Positions 27,001 to 36,000 are shown, counted from the first letter of the stretch. The stretch: DNA of 64,000 nucleotides from Metellina segmentata (GCA_947359465.1 OX375876.1:84404359-84468358); one strand, 5' to 3'. The notes: generated from the letters alone by a model not told the origin. Numbers and translations: made by a program.

Positions 27001-30000
27001 TGAGAGAACTCATTGATGACCAGGAAGATGACGACGACATTGATACTCAACTAGACGTGGGACTGTCAGCTAGTAAGGCGTTTGAGTGCTTTGACATAGC
27101 AGCTAAAATGGATGGAGCGGCAGACTGAGAGCAATCATCTGCATCTACTCACCGCAATTTCATGCGAGACTTGGCTGCACGAAAACGAATAAAAACAGCA
27201 AAACCACTTTGACAGCGAAACCAATATGTTCAAGCAATAATACATTTTAATACAGTATAGAAGTACAAAATGTAAACAAATAAGTTTCATAGTCATTAAT
27301 TTACATCACATACTAAAGCACAATGTGTTATTTTACTAAGAAATAAACTTTTTATTGTTAATTAACCAAATGGATTCTGGTCCCAATTGGTTAAGATAAG
27401 TAAAGTTCTACTGTACTAGTTTTCTTAGGGTCCTTTAAACTTTTATAACAACTGCGGTAAGTGGCATCTTGATATAAACTTAATCTTTGAAAACTGATAG
27501 CAAAAGTATATGTTCATAATGCCCATAAAAACCTTTTTATTTTCGAAATCCTAGACATTTCAATAAAAGCATCAGTAAGCATATAGTCAGACATTTTAAC
27601 TTCATATTATAAAAGATTTGATGGGCATGAATATGAACTTAAAACACCCACAAGGAGTATTAAAAGATAAAGGCAACACTTAAGTTTTTGGACCAATCAT
27701 ATCTAAAAAAGGATTAAATGAAAAGGGGCACATCAGCAAAATAATTTTTATTTAGGGTAATCAAAAGATCAACTTTTATTAAGGCTGTTTGGTCATGGGA
27801 CATCAACCACCCACATTCCCTTTGTGGAGCTTGGACAACAAAGTGGTTGGGGATAGCACTTCAGCTATTAAGGCTATTCTGTGATTTGCATGTTTCATAT
27901 CTAACAAGTTTAAACATAAATGTGAAAAATTAATTAAAATGCTTTTTAAAGAAAAAAAAATCCAATTTAAATAAAACTTGATTTTTATGATTTTAAAAGA
28001 ATTGTGGTTTTTTAAAATAATGTTTTAGGAACTAAAATAATGCAAAAATTGTGCTTACTGTTTAATCTTTAATTCTTCATATTTTTGAATGAGATCATCA
28101 GGACAAGGAGAAGATTCTGCCAACTTCTTTATAGTAGACATAGATAAAGACTAGGAAAAACAAGAAAACAGTTTGTTCTACAAGAAGTTTTTGAAACCCA
28201 GAAAATAAGGCATGCCATACATATAAAGATTAATCTTATGACCAAGTTTTAAGGTGGACCTATGATATTCATACTCTCTACACACCACTGTGAAAATATT
28301 CAGACATCGAAACTAGTTGCTCAAGTTAAAAAGCACTTAATTAAATGTTACAATAATTGTAATTTCCAACTTTTGAATGCCTTATACAAGAAATTAGTGG
28401 AGTGCAGGATATTTAATAGAAAATCTATTGTTGAATCATTATAAATGTAATTAATTTGAGTTTCAAATAGCATAAACACAGCATCAAGTTTTTAAGATCA
28501 AGATATACAGTTGACACAGAAAAGAGGAATTGAACCTACACAGCCTACAACTTGCAGGTTACTTGTGTAGTGGGCATGTTCACTGAGCTGAGCTATGTGG
28601 CCCCTACACACACTAAACTGACAAAAAACTGAGAAAAGAAAGTTTTACAGCACATTGGGTTTAAATGAAACAGTACAATTTCATGTAAAAATATTTTAAA
28701 TCCTAGACGTTTGTCATTTTTTTTTTTGGATGGTTGGTTTTGGGTTTTTTGGTACAAGGCTATGTTAGGCCAAGCAGTGTCAAATTCAACAAGATAGGAA
28801 AATAAGCAAAAAGTAAAAGGGTAGGCAAGAGTAAAACAGGAAGGGAGGATAGATCACTCAGGTACCTCAGGGTTGTGATGCCCATACACGCCAAAGATGT
28901 TTCCTTGAGGCTACTTTTGAAAAAAATAATGGAATAAAAGTAGATTATTAATTTATTTGAGTAATAAAGTTATTGGGAGGAAAGAGCAAAAATTATGTTT
29001 TGTCTTGTTTACATACTAGTATTATGAATGAAAGATGGATAAAGAGGATGGCTTGTTTACCCCTTAACAGCAGTATACTACATAAAATATAAAAGTATTA
29101 ACAAAAAAAAAAGCCCCCATAACATTGTTACCATTTTAATAATTCATAAAAAATGGTAAATTGAAGTGTGGTTTGCATAAAAAGGAATCTCAAAAGGAGA
29201 ATTATTTTTGTGTGGAAAAAAAATTCAAAATTTCACCGATAGATGGACACTGAAGTGATGAGTCAGAATGACATTGAAAACTGGGTATTTATTCATATGC
29301 AGGAATACATCATTAATATGCAATGTCAGAGAACTGGTATGGTATCTGATAACACACAGATAATTTGAAAAGCTTCTAGTTTTCATGAAACATCATATTA
29401 GATTAGCCTGACAGAAGTTAGACTGACCTTTTATCCTCTTATCTCTCAGAAACTCTTACATAGCTTCTGTTACTGATATCTCACTTAAATAAAACAACTA
29501 CACTAACATTGTCTCATCCACTAATGTCAGCAACAAACCTAAGAAACTCTTTTTACACTAATAACTAGGAAAGCATGCCTTCATTATGAGTTGCCATACA
29601 TACACCTTGTTTCATAGGTCTATCATTTGCATATCCCTTACACATAAGTTCTATTTGTGAAAATTTTTACTTAAGTTTTTCGCCACTCAAAAAAATCTTT
29701 CACTCAAGATTCTTTTTGTGCAAACTGTACTTCAATGCACCCAAATTTTGTGATTTTTACCTACACAAATTTATGTGATATCCATACATGATTCCTCAGT
29801 GCTTATCAACAGCATTATCAAATGGACTACATTCAATACGGGTAAAAATCGATACTTCAGCAGCTATTTTTTAAAAAAATGTCAGAAGAGAATTATTTAA
29901 AAATTTAAGTATTTTATACTTAAACAACTCTTAACTGAATACATAACAATAGTTCACATAGTCATGTCTTTACACTTATAAAGTATCTTTAACTTTGTTT

Positions 30001-32103
30001 AACAATAATAATTGACTTAACATCTTAATTTACAACCATTGCAGATAATCTGAGGTTGCATGGTTGTTTAGCCACATTACCACATAAAATAAGATTGATG
30101 AGAATTAGATTTTTCTCCCAAAGAGGCATAAATTTTAAATATGGTCAAAGGGCAATAAAAATTAGAGACAGTTTGTATCAGTGATAATGGATTGGTACTT
30201 CAATAAAGTAGTTTACAACAGTAAAATATAATATTTTTTATCACATTCATCACCTTTGTTGTTGAATATGGGGTACGATTCTTTTGTAAAATTTCAGAGT
30301 ACCCATCACATGAAGCTCCTTCACTTAACTTCTCAGTAAACCTAGATAAAATGTAACAAAGTAGATATTAAAGCTTTTAAAATGGAAATTGAAGCATACT
30401 AAGTTAGTCTGGTTACCAGACTTATCAAATGCTAAGTAGAAAATACAAGTAGGATATGTTTTGAGTAAAATATATACAACTAGCCACTGTGTGGCAACGC
30501 CGTGATGTGAGGTATTAATATGGCGTAAAATTTTTTGCAGATTTCGAATCCTTTGAAGATATATTCAATTTAAAAATTATTTATTTAAAGAAAATCATAT
30601 TTTTAGGTTTAAATCTAAACTAAAATTTTCTGCAGATTTCAAATCCATTGAAATTTGTATTCTATATTTAATGGTCAAGGAGATAGAAAAAAGAACTGAC
30701 TGTAGTTAAAAGATTTATCGTCTCGCTGGAAAAACATTCCTCCGCGCAAACAAACAAAATTTTCTCCACATGCAAAATGAAAGCGGAAACGTAAAAAATC
30801 AATATAGAATCTACTGCGATGAAAAAAACTTGGCATGATTCCAAAGCCTGAAGGCAAGGTCATGTGGGTAGAAAAGTCTAGTTTCCTGAGTTTCTTTTCT
30901 CGACGGTAAGAAAAGCATTGAAGAATAAAAGTATTAAATTCATTTTAAAATGTTCATTCAAATGTTAAAAAAATTCAATTAAAAATTTTAAAATTCAGCG
31001 TGACCCAAAAATTGCAAAAAATTTGGACTACCTTTGTGCCAAATCTCATTGCTGTAAGTGCCATAGATTGTCAGGATTTTGCGGCCGCAAAACAGGCAGA
31101 CAAACACTTCCTTTTATAATAGTAGAGACATCAAGGGTTTAAAATTTCAAAATATTTTGAAGCTTTGACACATGTTTGTTGAAAGGACATTGTCCCTGTG
31201 CAACCTCCAAGTTCTCTGAACCCTCAGGGCAGATCAGATAGCCTTTTCAAGATTCAGAAGTCAGCATTCAAGGAACATGATGCTAGTACAGGAAAAGAGA
31301 ATTTTTCACTCTGCACCAAATGCTCATTTGATCTGGCTTCCTAACGATCCTGTGTACCTTTTTTCCTGTATTGGATGGTGCGGTTTCATTTGGTCATGTT
31401 GCACCAAACACAAAACATCAAGTAACGGGCATATACAAACAAGGAAAGTTTTATTGACACAGAAGAGAGAAAAGATACCCAGGGAGGAATTGAACCTGCT
31501 TCATTGTATTGGAGTTCCAAGGGAGGATATCTCAAAAGCATGGTACTAGCTATCAATAAAAAGAATGAAATCAAAATATTTTAAAAAATCAATCGAAACC
31601 CTAATTTTACATTCTCACATTTTCTTATTATATCACATATTTCAAGTCTTATTACAGAAATACTTCCTTGCTGGATAATGCAAATACCAATGTTAAGATG
31701 GCTCTTTTGAATGTTTTGAAATTTCGTGCCAAATACGAATTTTCCTCAGCTTTATGTATAATTTACAATTTCTGAAGCTTAATACCCATATCCAGTTACC
31801 CTTCATTATTTTACTCACCATGTCGATTAGGATAAAGGAATCATATTTGAAAACTTCCTGATGATGAACATAATATCCAATAGGAAAATAAATGGTATAA
31901 CACTTTCTAAAGCTCTTATAGTAACTTATTTCTGATCTATTGGAAATATGAATATTTTTTTAATTAATCCAATACATAACTTTTATATCGTTTGGTAAAA
32001 ACATATTACAAAAGCTACCTTCTTCGTTTAGGATATTGCAATATACGTACCCAAGGAGTTTAGTTAGTTCGCTTACATGGTGATATACTTTAAATTCGCT
32101 CAT
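5927..32103 (-). CDS. TUBGCP2: Gamma-tubulin complex component 2 (GCP2), 3' end missing
   Basis: Core subunit of the gamma-tubulin small complex; with GCP3 it holds gamma-tubulin to nucleate microtubules at centrosomes and spindle poles (established for the family). Exons, 5' to 3': 32051-32103, 30254-30341, 28059-28150, 24030-24087, 23705-23818, 23205-23268, 21901-21989, 21073-21147, 18371-18452, 17760-17837, 17027-17232, 16793-16854, 16260-16302, 14412-14483, 13666-13727, 12993-13105, 12685-12835, 9272-9451, 6744-6817, 5927-6024. All have AG/GT borders and join in one frame for 618 codons without a stop. Start chosen at MSEFKVYHH, which matches the family N-terminus (MSEF.IHHDV). Diagnostic stretches: LQKNRTPY (residues ~36-43), LQKLWFYLQPSM (in 265-333), YFLLDQGDF (in 501-561), LSGLEAFAFDY (in 586-618). 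The usual length is about 900, so roughly 250-290 residues of the GCP C-terminal (gamma-tubulin-binding) domain lie left of the window. Divergent from GAK. Confidence 0.96.
6744..6817 (-). CDS. TUBGCP2: GCP2 exon 19
   Basis: Residues 561-586. IELFPYDLSTQMFKIL aligns with IDLMPHDLITQLLRVL. Donor GTTAGT, less common but valid. Confidence 0.93.
7007..7801 (-). mobile_element. Inverted-repeat element, CAGGGTTC family, copy 1
   Basis: Reverse-orientation relative of the copy at 62174-63329: shared TTCAAGGACCTAAA, TTTGCAAAGTGGGCTTC and TCAAGGACTTTTCACCAAGT blocks. Ends are CATGGTTCACACACC and (degenerate) GTGGGAATTTTG, flanked by AACTA/AATTA, a likely 5-bp target duplication with one change. Contains open frames 7284-7493 and 7474-7737 with no recognised domain. 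Confidence 0.7.
7284..7493 (+). other. Open frame in CAGGGTTC element, unknown
   Basis: 69 codons. Residues 3-26 (DKILYDKFFWWHEEEYGSLH and on) are preserved in the other copy near 62930-63000 with only third-base changes (see findings). Function unknown. Confidence 0.35.
8746..8965 (+). repeat. tRNA-derived SINE
   Basis: Head has an A box (GGTCTAGTGGTTAAGG) and a B box (GGTTCGAATAC) at tRNA spacing, followed by a ~140-bp body and an A-rich tail. Second copy at 26616-26834. It is not a functional tRNA: no acceptor stem pairs. Confidence 0.85.
9272..9451 (-). CDS. TUBGCP2: GCP2 exon 18
   Basis: Residues 501-561. SVKHYFLLDQGDFIVQFMD and PTRLESLLELALRTS mark the start of the GCP C-terminal domain. 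Acceptor GCCTTCTAG, donor GTTTGT. Confidence 0.97.
9506..11227 (+). mobile_element. Tc1/mariner-type element with ~30-bp inverted ends
   Basis: Left end CAGGGTTATTCAAAATGAAT and the reverse complement at 11227 match for about 30 bp and more loosely for ~80 bp; both sides are flanked by TA. A transposase relic lies at 10766-11112. Unrelated Helitron-like sequence (about 10010-10110, CTGCAGATTTC...) is inserted, so the element is nested and dead. Confidence 0.85.
10766..11112 (+). pseudogene. Mariner transposase C-terminal relic
   Basis: FVFQQDEAPPHWATEARRFL carries the second catalytic Asp; WPPRMPDMTPCNFFLWGFVK carries the third. The frame shifts at about 10960, after which PPLPTNLRELKQ and WQEFTYCLDIIHVTKGSYI continue in other frames. 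Confidence 0.85.
12033..12145 (+). repeat. Interspersed repeat 'TTGGTTTTGGG', copy 1 (partial)
   Basis: TTGGTATTGGGGTTTTATGG and CAAGGCCAATATTTGGTCA resemble the fuller copies at 22587, 25735 and 28727. Class unknown, SINE-sized. Confidence 0.5.
12227..12363. mobile_element. hAT MITE, 137 bp
   Basis: Inverted ends CAGGCCTCGAAATA / TATTTCGAGCCCTG; flanked on both sides by the perfect 8-bp duplication ATTTAAAC (12219-12226, 12364-12371). The 8-bp duplication and CAGG ends mark the hAT superfamily. The inside repeats AGGTGCAC. Confidence 0.9.
12685..12835 (-). CDS. TUBGCP2: GCP2 exon 17
   Basis: Residues 451-501. CPDAKAVVYTMRESQYVEYI and ASKKLLDLLMDD align with the end of the N-terminal GCP domain. 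Donor GTATGT. Confidence 0.95.
12993..13105 (-). CDS. TUBGCP2: GCP2 exon 16
   Basis: Residues 413-451. Contains YWEKRYTI, VPVFLVKAADMILRTGKYLN and VIRQCG, all diagnostic of GCP2. Acceptor CTACCACCAG, preceded by a U12-like branch motif TTCTTAAC. Confidence 0.96.
13666..13727 (-). CDS. TUBGCP2: GCP2 exon 15, followed by a U12-type intron
   Basis: Residues 393-413. FLVEDNELIKKEDLP matches FMVEEHELRKERIQ. The donor after it is GTATCCTTT, the exact minor-spliceosome consensus (see findings). Confidence 0.92.
14412..14483 (-). CDS. TUBGCP2: GCP2 exon 14
   Basis: Residues 369-392. PYFEILEKWIYKGIISD is near-identical to the family core (PYFEVLEKWIYRGIIHD). 24 codons, phase 0 at both ends. Confidence 0.96.
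14819..15870 (+). mobile_element. Transposon relic with inverted TGACGTCACT arms
   Basis: GGCTCTGACGTCACTGTGCATG near 14990 is met by its inverted counterpart CATGCATAGTGACGTCACAA near 15702. An exon-like ORF sits between. Outer borders are uncertain. Confidence 0.5.
15158..15291 (+). pseudogene. First-exon-like ORF of a transposon (YqaJ/SWIM type?)
   Basis: MSILPGFVKGQSDSLLKIDT followed by ISMFSFLGKNPDF and GAEIRGVKAMR, then a donor GTATGT. The pattern LPxFxKxxSxSLxxxD...F..AE.RGVK recalls the N-terminus of transposon proteins with SWIM zinc-finger and YqaJ nuclease domains; this is from memory and not checked. No further exon was found, so it is a fragment. Confidence 0.45.
16260..16302 (-). 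CDS. TUBGCP2: GCP2 exon 13 (small)
   Basis: Residues 354-368, only 43 bases. SQEICHSLTRA matches AQELCLYLTKA. Joins phase 2 of exon 12 to phase 0 of exon 14. Confidence 0.9.
16793..16854 (-). CDS. TUBGCP2: GCP2 exon 12
   Basis: Residues 334-354. GNCFGGTVLSVLHEHTSSLTG matches GECLGGSTLSLLHDRSFSYTG. Strong acceptor TTTTCCCCCAG; donor GTATTC. Confidence 0.93.
17027..17232 (-). CDS. TUBGCP2: GCP2 exon 11
   Basis: Residues 265-333, the longest exon found. Contains YEQGLVNHALSAAMR and LTLQKLWFYLQPSMTTM, both hallmark Grip1 stretches of GCP2. Acceptor TTTTTTAG, donor GTAATT. Confidence 0.96.
17760..17837 (-). CDS. TUBGCP2: GCP2 exon 10
   Basis: Residues 239-265. LVQNMLPMFSHYSTIIGFVE aligns with LVHRILPVAASYSAVTRFIE in the Grip1 domain. 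Confidence 0.92.
18371..18452 (-). CDS. TUBGCP2: GCP2 exon 9
   Basis: Residues 212-239. GIDGDYIHSQKL matches GVDGRYVSAQPL of the family. Acceptor TTGTTTAG, donor GTGAGT. Confidence 0.92.
19315..20183. mobile_element. Tc1/mariner (pogo-like) element nested in the 2-kb element
   Basis: Ends CAGTGAAATCTTAGTATAAC and inverted CGTTAAGTCCCG...TTTACTG, both flanked by TA. The middle is an expanded AAAAAGTTCAAAATTC-type array. No transposase seen. Confidence 0.55.
19797..20160. repeat. Degenerate short tandem array, period ~16-17
   Basis: About 20 variants of AAAAAGTTCAAAATTC, some reading AAATCCGGAAAAGTTC. It is open in one frame by composition (Lys/Phe/Gln-rich) but is not a gene. Confidence 0.8.
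21073..21147 (-). CDS. TUBGCP2: GCP2 exon 8
   Basis: Residues 187-211. PISALPPNVQESRLIDDILF matches LPIGTLPLASQESAVVEDLL at the start of the Grip1 domain. Exactly 25 codons. Confidence 0.93.
21901..21989 (-). CDS. TUBGCP2: GCP2 exon 7
   Basis: Residues 157-186. LPKWDRPNLSWDFV aligns with the family's FPAWVYERPALIGDF, just before the GCP N-terminal (Grip1) domain. Acceptor TTTTCAG, donor GTAAGT. Confidence 0.9.
22587..22800 (+). repeat. Interspersed repeat 'TTGGTTTTGGG', copy 2
   Basis: Begins near GATTGTTTTTGGGTTTCATGG and ends near CATACACACTTAAAGATGAG. Shares both blocks with 25735-25985 and 28727-28915, same strand. Confidence 0.65.
23205..23268 (-). CDS. TUBGCP2: GCP2 exon 6
   Basis: Residues 136-157, a lysine-rich variable linker (LHKKVLSKF). 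Support is mainly the phase match with both neighbours (64 bases, leaving G) and good splice sites. Confidence 0.8.
23705..23818 (-). CDS. TUBGCP2: GCP2 exon 5
   Basis: Residues 98-135. This is the variable linker, poorly conserved between species; supported by clean splice sites, a 114-base in-phase length and weak similarity at GQLSHIEAQE. Confidence 0.82.
24030..24087 (-). CDS. TUBGCP2: GCP2 exon 4
   Basis: Residues 78-97, REVDPLICLLAKIQGDEK, matching the family's LDPLVYLLSKLTEDKE. Acceptor TTCTTTCAG, donor GTATGT. Confidence 0.93.
25735..25985 (+). repeat. Interspersed repeat 'TTGGTTTTGGG', copy 3
   Basis: GATTGGTTTTGAGTATTTTGG ... CCCTACTTAGCCAAGC ... CATACACACTTAAAGAT. Longest of the copies. 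Confidence 0.65.
26220..26438 (-). repeat. tRNA-headed SINE, different body
   Basis: On the minus strand: ACCGACCAACCGGTCGGGTG, then GTGGTTAAGG (A box) and GGTTTGAATCC (B box). The head resembles the SINEs at 8746 and 26616, but the 3' body differs (GGTTGGTGTGGAAGTTTGG), so it may be another subfamily. Confidence 0.7.
26616..26834 (+). repeat. tRNA-derived SINE inside the pogo element
   Basis: A box GGTCTAGTGGTTAAGG, B box GGTTTGAATCC, body TAGTGATGGTTGTCCATTGG, poly-A tail of ~15. Closely similar to the copy at 8746, and younger than the pogo insertion it sits in. Confidence 0.88.
26940..27128 (+). pseudogene. pogo/Tigger transposase C-terminal relic
   Basis: ILSDDELILKMREL, DDQEDDDDIDTQ and SASKAFECFDIAAKM match the acidic tail and the S.SEALECLETA-type box that closes pogo transposases. 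Ends at TGA 27126-27128. The catalytic DDE part is deleted. Confidence 0.75.
28059..28150 (-). CDS. TUBGCP2: GCP2 exon 3
   Basis: Residues 48-78. Contains PDDLIQKYEELK, matching the family's PEDFLKKYDELK. Acceptor TTTTTCCTAG, donor GTAAGC; ends with two bases of the next codon. Confidence 0.92.
28508..28606 (-). repeat. tRNA-derived SINE fragment
   Basis: Minus strand reads GGGCCACATAGCTCAGCTCA (A box) and GTAGGTTCAATTCCTC (B box), then TTTTCTGTGTCAA. The same B box and tail occur at 31437-31500 (minus). Confidence 0.65.
28727..28915 (+). repeat. Interspersed repeat 'TTGGTTTTGGG', copy 4
   Basis: GGTTGGTTTTGGGTTTTTTGG ... TTAGGCCAAGCAG ... GATGCCCATACACGCCAAAG. Same strand as the other copies. 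Confidence 0.65.
28916..30253. other. GCP2 intron 2, no gene
   Basis: AT-rich intron. No ORF, RNA or transposon end recognised. Confidence 0.5.
30254..30341 (-). CDS. TUBGCP2: GCP2 exon 2
   Basis: Residues 18-47, ending SEILQKNRTPYSTTK, the best conserved motif of the GCP2 N-terminal region. Acceptor TTTATCTAG; donor GTGATG. Confidence 0.95.
30480..31128 (-). mobile_element. Helitron, non-autonomous, 0.65 kb
   Basis: Minus strand opens TCTCTACTATTATAAAAGGA at 31128 and closes GCCACACAGTGGCTAG at 30480, followed by T. The terminal stem is GCCAC/GTGGC. No coding capacity. Internal CTGCAGATTTCAAATCC is shared with sequence at ~10060 and ~62740. Confidence 0.85.
31437..31500 (-). repeat. SINE 3' fragment
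   Basis: Minus strand GGTTCAATTCCTCCCTGGGT followed by TCTCTTCTGTGTCAATAAAA, matching the tail of the 28508-28606 repeat. Confidence 0.5.
32051..32103 (-). CDS. TUBGCP2: GCP2 exon 1 (start codon)
   Basis: Residues 1-18. ATG at 32103-32101, with G at -3. Donor GTACGT at 32050. Ends with two bases of Gly18. The encoded MSEFKVYHHVSELTKLLG matches the GCP2 N-terminus. Confidence 0.93.
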
Positions 32104-32938
32104 TTCTCTCAAAATATATACCTTGAAGAAAACATATTGATAAAAAAATTTAGTACCACAAATACAAAAGCAAAATTAAATATATTATTCTATATGGTAG
32201 CGATTTTGTTATGAGTGTATAGTCCGACAATAGAATTACATTTCTTTTGAAACACTTTCCCCCTTCATTTGAGAACAAACAATAGCAAAGCAAATTAGCC
32301 TTCAAATGAGTAGATTTTTAATTCAAATCGAATGAGATGTTTTTCTGAAACTGAATAGATATGCTGCTGTTAAAATAAAATGTTAAGGCGGCAAAATCAT
32401 TTTTTAAATTGACAAGATATTAGTAAACAAAATCAAATAAGTTGAGATGATTCACAGCTGTAATCATTCGATTTATTTTGTTAATATACATCCAAATTGG
32501 GGGGGGGGACTTATTTAAATACTAATAATTATTACAACATGATAATAAAAAGTCATTAATAATATAACTTTAATATTATTTAAAGTGAATCTGAATGCAA
32601 AAAATAGCCTATAAAATATTAAAAAAAAATATATGTTTTTATTACCATCATTTATTTAAATCTATGTGATTAATATCATCTTAATTCAAAGAAACTCAAT
32701 GATTAAATTTTAAATAAAGCATAGAATATCAAGGAAAAATGTATTCGGGATTTAATAAAATTTTGACATTTGCTATTAAGTGAGGAAGAAGACACGAACA
32801 TAATTCCTGTCTGTACTCTGTAGACCGATCACTCATGGCTCCGTAGGTTTCTGTTATGATTTCTTAGATGGCATAATGGTAATGTTTTGGTGTTTGAAAT
32901 TAATATCCCGCTGATTTATTCTTCGCCTCTTCTGAGAT
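32104..32938. promoter_or_regulatory. Shared upstream region of divergent GCP2 and GAK
   Basis: The two start codons are 835 bp apart and point away from each other, so both promoters and both 5' UTRs should lie here, unless a non-coding first exon lies elsewhere. The stretch is AT-rich with a G10 run at 32501-32510. No TATA box or initiator can be assigned with confidence. Promoter role is inferred from position only. Confidence 0.6.
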
Positions 32939-33068
32939 ATGTCGGATCTCTTCAAATCCGCATTTGGCTATTTTTCAAGTAATGCTCCAAGAGAGGAACA
33001 TGAATTTGTTGGTCAAGTTGTTGAGCTAGAAAAACAAAAATTACGAGTGAAAAGAGTTATTGCGGAAG
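32939..33068 (+). CDS. GAK: GAK exon 1 (start codon)
   Basis: Residues 1-44. ATG at 32939, G at -3. Starts MSDLFKSAFGYF, then DFVG-like EFVGQVVEL and RVKRVIAEG leading into the kinase glycine loop. Donor GTGAGA. Confidence 0.95.
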
Positions 33069-36000
33069 GTGAGACGCCCTCATTTGAAATCTATATCTTC
33101 ATGTATCGAATTTTTTCGGATTTTTTTAATTGCATTGAATCAAAGTGTTAAAATAATGCATAATAGATTTATAATCAAAGGTGATTGTAACTGTTGATCA
33201 GACACAGATAACGACTTGTCTGCTTGTTTGGTAGTTTCCAAATGTTTCGAAATCATGTTTACAAGAAAATCTTTTAAAGGTACAATATTAAAAATGTCAG
33301 ATTGGTTGTACATTTTATTGCGTTGATAAATTGGACAGGAATGTTTTACATTCTGTTTGACGTATGAATTCTCAATCGATATGTTCCCTTAATCATTTTG
33401 TCTTTATCGTTCCCAATTTGCACCTACGGATGTTTAGAATTATATCTTGTGTTGAACGCTGTGCTTTTTTTTTATTATTCGTCTGAAAAATAGTGAGATT
33501 AAAAAGTTTGTTATTGCCGATAGTTATGTAGAACACACGTCTATTTTCGTAAATTAAGAATTTAATTTCAACGAATAAATTTCGCCCCAATTCATACAAA
33601 ATGAAATCAAATGCTAAATATTTACCTTCTGGTTTTAAAACCATTTGCATTGCATATTTTGAAGGTTGTAAACAATTTTTCATGCTTAATGTGTTGGATA
33701 CCCACTTGCTTGAATAACTGCCTGGAGGTATGAATTTGTTTAAATTTGACATGCTGAGTCAGCTGTAGAGTTCCATTCATTTTTAAAAGTGCTTTTAAGT
33801 GTGAAATTTGTTTTTGTTTTAAATTTTTCATCTACCTCTCTACTAATGTTTGATTGGATTCATGTCTAGAGATCAAATGGAGATTTTGAGTTCAATGTAC
33901 AACAGGTTTATGTAGAAACCCCAGAAACATATTGATATTAAACTCTAAGTCATTATTGTGTACAAAAGTGCATTAATTAAGCCCCATTATTGTTCTGATC
34001 TGTAAATTGTCAAAATGTCTTTGCAGACCTTGTGATTCAAAGTTCCATTATAAATAGTTTACTGACCCTAGGTGTACTCTTGGAACCTCAAGAAGCTTGG
34101 CATTTCACCTTTGCTTCATTGTGGGAAGCAATTTCTTTCAACACTTTCATACCCTCTACACTATTTGTATTGTTCAACCCTAAGATGATGAATTTGCTCT
34201 CACTTCAAATACAGTTTTTTTCTACAACTTTAATGTTGTATTTTTTTCAGGAAAACAAATCACAACTTATTCTTATAGATAAAAAAAAATTATATGTGCC
34301 ACACTACTGAACCCTAAATTCCATCCTTTAATTCATGTTCTTACTAAAGCGAGTACTCTATTGTATGATTTTTAAAGTTAGTTTGTAGAAAGTTTATTTA
34401 TTTTTATTCATTTGCAGCAGTAACTGTTAATCAACATAGTTAAGAAAAGAAGATTGATCTCAGACAAGTCTCATTTGCAATTGACAGATCTTAAATCAAT
34501 AGTGTATGATCTTGTGTCCAAAACAGCTCTTAATTCAATTTACAAGACTCTAAAACATGATGTTTAGGCATATTTTTCATGGTTAAAAGACATCTTAGAG
34601 AAAAAATCCCTCGATTTGCAACGACGCCTTATTTATACTGTTGTGAACTACTATTTTCAAGGCTACAGCCACACTCATGAAGAGTAAAATTAGTTAAACA
34701 TTTTCTGACAAGCAACCTTAAGAACTCATTAAGAATTGCAACCACTTTCATCAAACCAGACACTGATACATTAGCTTCCCCCAAACAATGTCTAATATTA
34801 TGTTTATGTCGCCTATTTTTTTTTTAAATTACAAAATATACAAAAGAAAAAAAAATTTGTTACTTTAAAACATTAAATATATATTATTTTATTTATGGCC
34901 CAAGACAATTCATTTTCACTCTATGCAGCTTTGGCAAACTTAAAGATTGGACACCCTTGCCTTAAATATTTCAATTACAGACTGGTTGGTAAAACTTGGA
35001 CTTCAATCTTTTCATAGAAACTGATCTCTTCTGCTTGTGTGCTGACTAATTTTCAACAATTTGTACCCTTGGTTGTAAAATATGAATTCACCTTTATCTG
35101 AACATCAGTCATAATTGAATAATTCTGTGCTCAGATGGTAAAATGTTACAAGTCACTTTTTTTAATTTTTCATGATAGCAATTTTAAGATTCAGTGTGGT
35201 TCTGTGGTTTTTGACTTATTACAATTTTCCATTTTTGTTTTCTCATAAACTGAAATAGAAAGACTCTCAACATTTTACCACCTTCTAAACATTAACAAAC
35301 CAGACTCCAGGATTGGACTTACTCAATTTTTTGGGAAAAGTGACTTTTAACATTTTGCCATCTGAGCACAGAATTAATTATATTGCAAGGTGATCACAAG
35401 CCTGTTTCTAATCATGATTTGCCAAGCTATTGCAATTCCTTTTTTATGTATAAATATTGAAAATGTTTTGTTTATTCAATACATTTAAATAATAAAAGAC
35501 ACAAATCTAAATTGCTTAAAAATTGATTTGTAAAAGAATTCTTTCACTGTTTTTTATTAAAATAGTTCTGTCTGATTATTGTCTATTTTAAATATTTATA
35601 CATTTATTGTTTTCATTGGTACTGCATGCTACTTCCTGTTTTGTAATTTCCAATTCAGTTTATTGTTACTAAATTCATTACACATTTTGAAGCCATTTAA
35701 AGAATTTTTACAAATCTATGAGGAATTTGTTTAAAAATTAATGAAATAATTTAATTTTTAATGATTTCTAGGTGGTTTTGGGTATGTCTTTGTAGCTCAA
35801 GATATTTCATCTGGTCAGGAGTATGCTTTGAAAGTGAGTTATAAGTTTGAATGATGGCTCCTTAAATTTGATCAAAAGTTTTTTGATTTTGTTAATTTTT
35901 TAAATGTTTTCATTTTCAGAGACTTCTAGCTGGGGATCATGATGCTAGCAAGAGTATTCTTCGTGAAATTAAATTCCTTGTATCCTTTCTCTAATTTGTT

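Larger units (their letters stand above)
26525..27413 (+). mobile_element. pogo/Tigger element, internally deleted
   Basis: Ends CAGTAGAACTCCAATTACCT and inverted ...GTAAAGTTCTACTG, both flanked by TA. Keeps the acidic 3' end of the transposase (26940-27128). A SINE (26616-26834) has inserted near its left end. A second copy lies reversed at 48004-48628. Confidence 0.85.

Noticed and set aside
33393..33752. 119-codon minus-strand frame in GAK intron 1
   Set aside because: No domain, AT-rich codon make-up, and in the first intron of a well-supported gene; looks like a chance frame.
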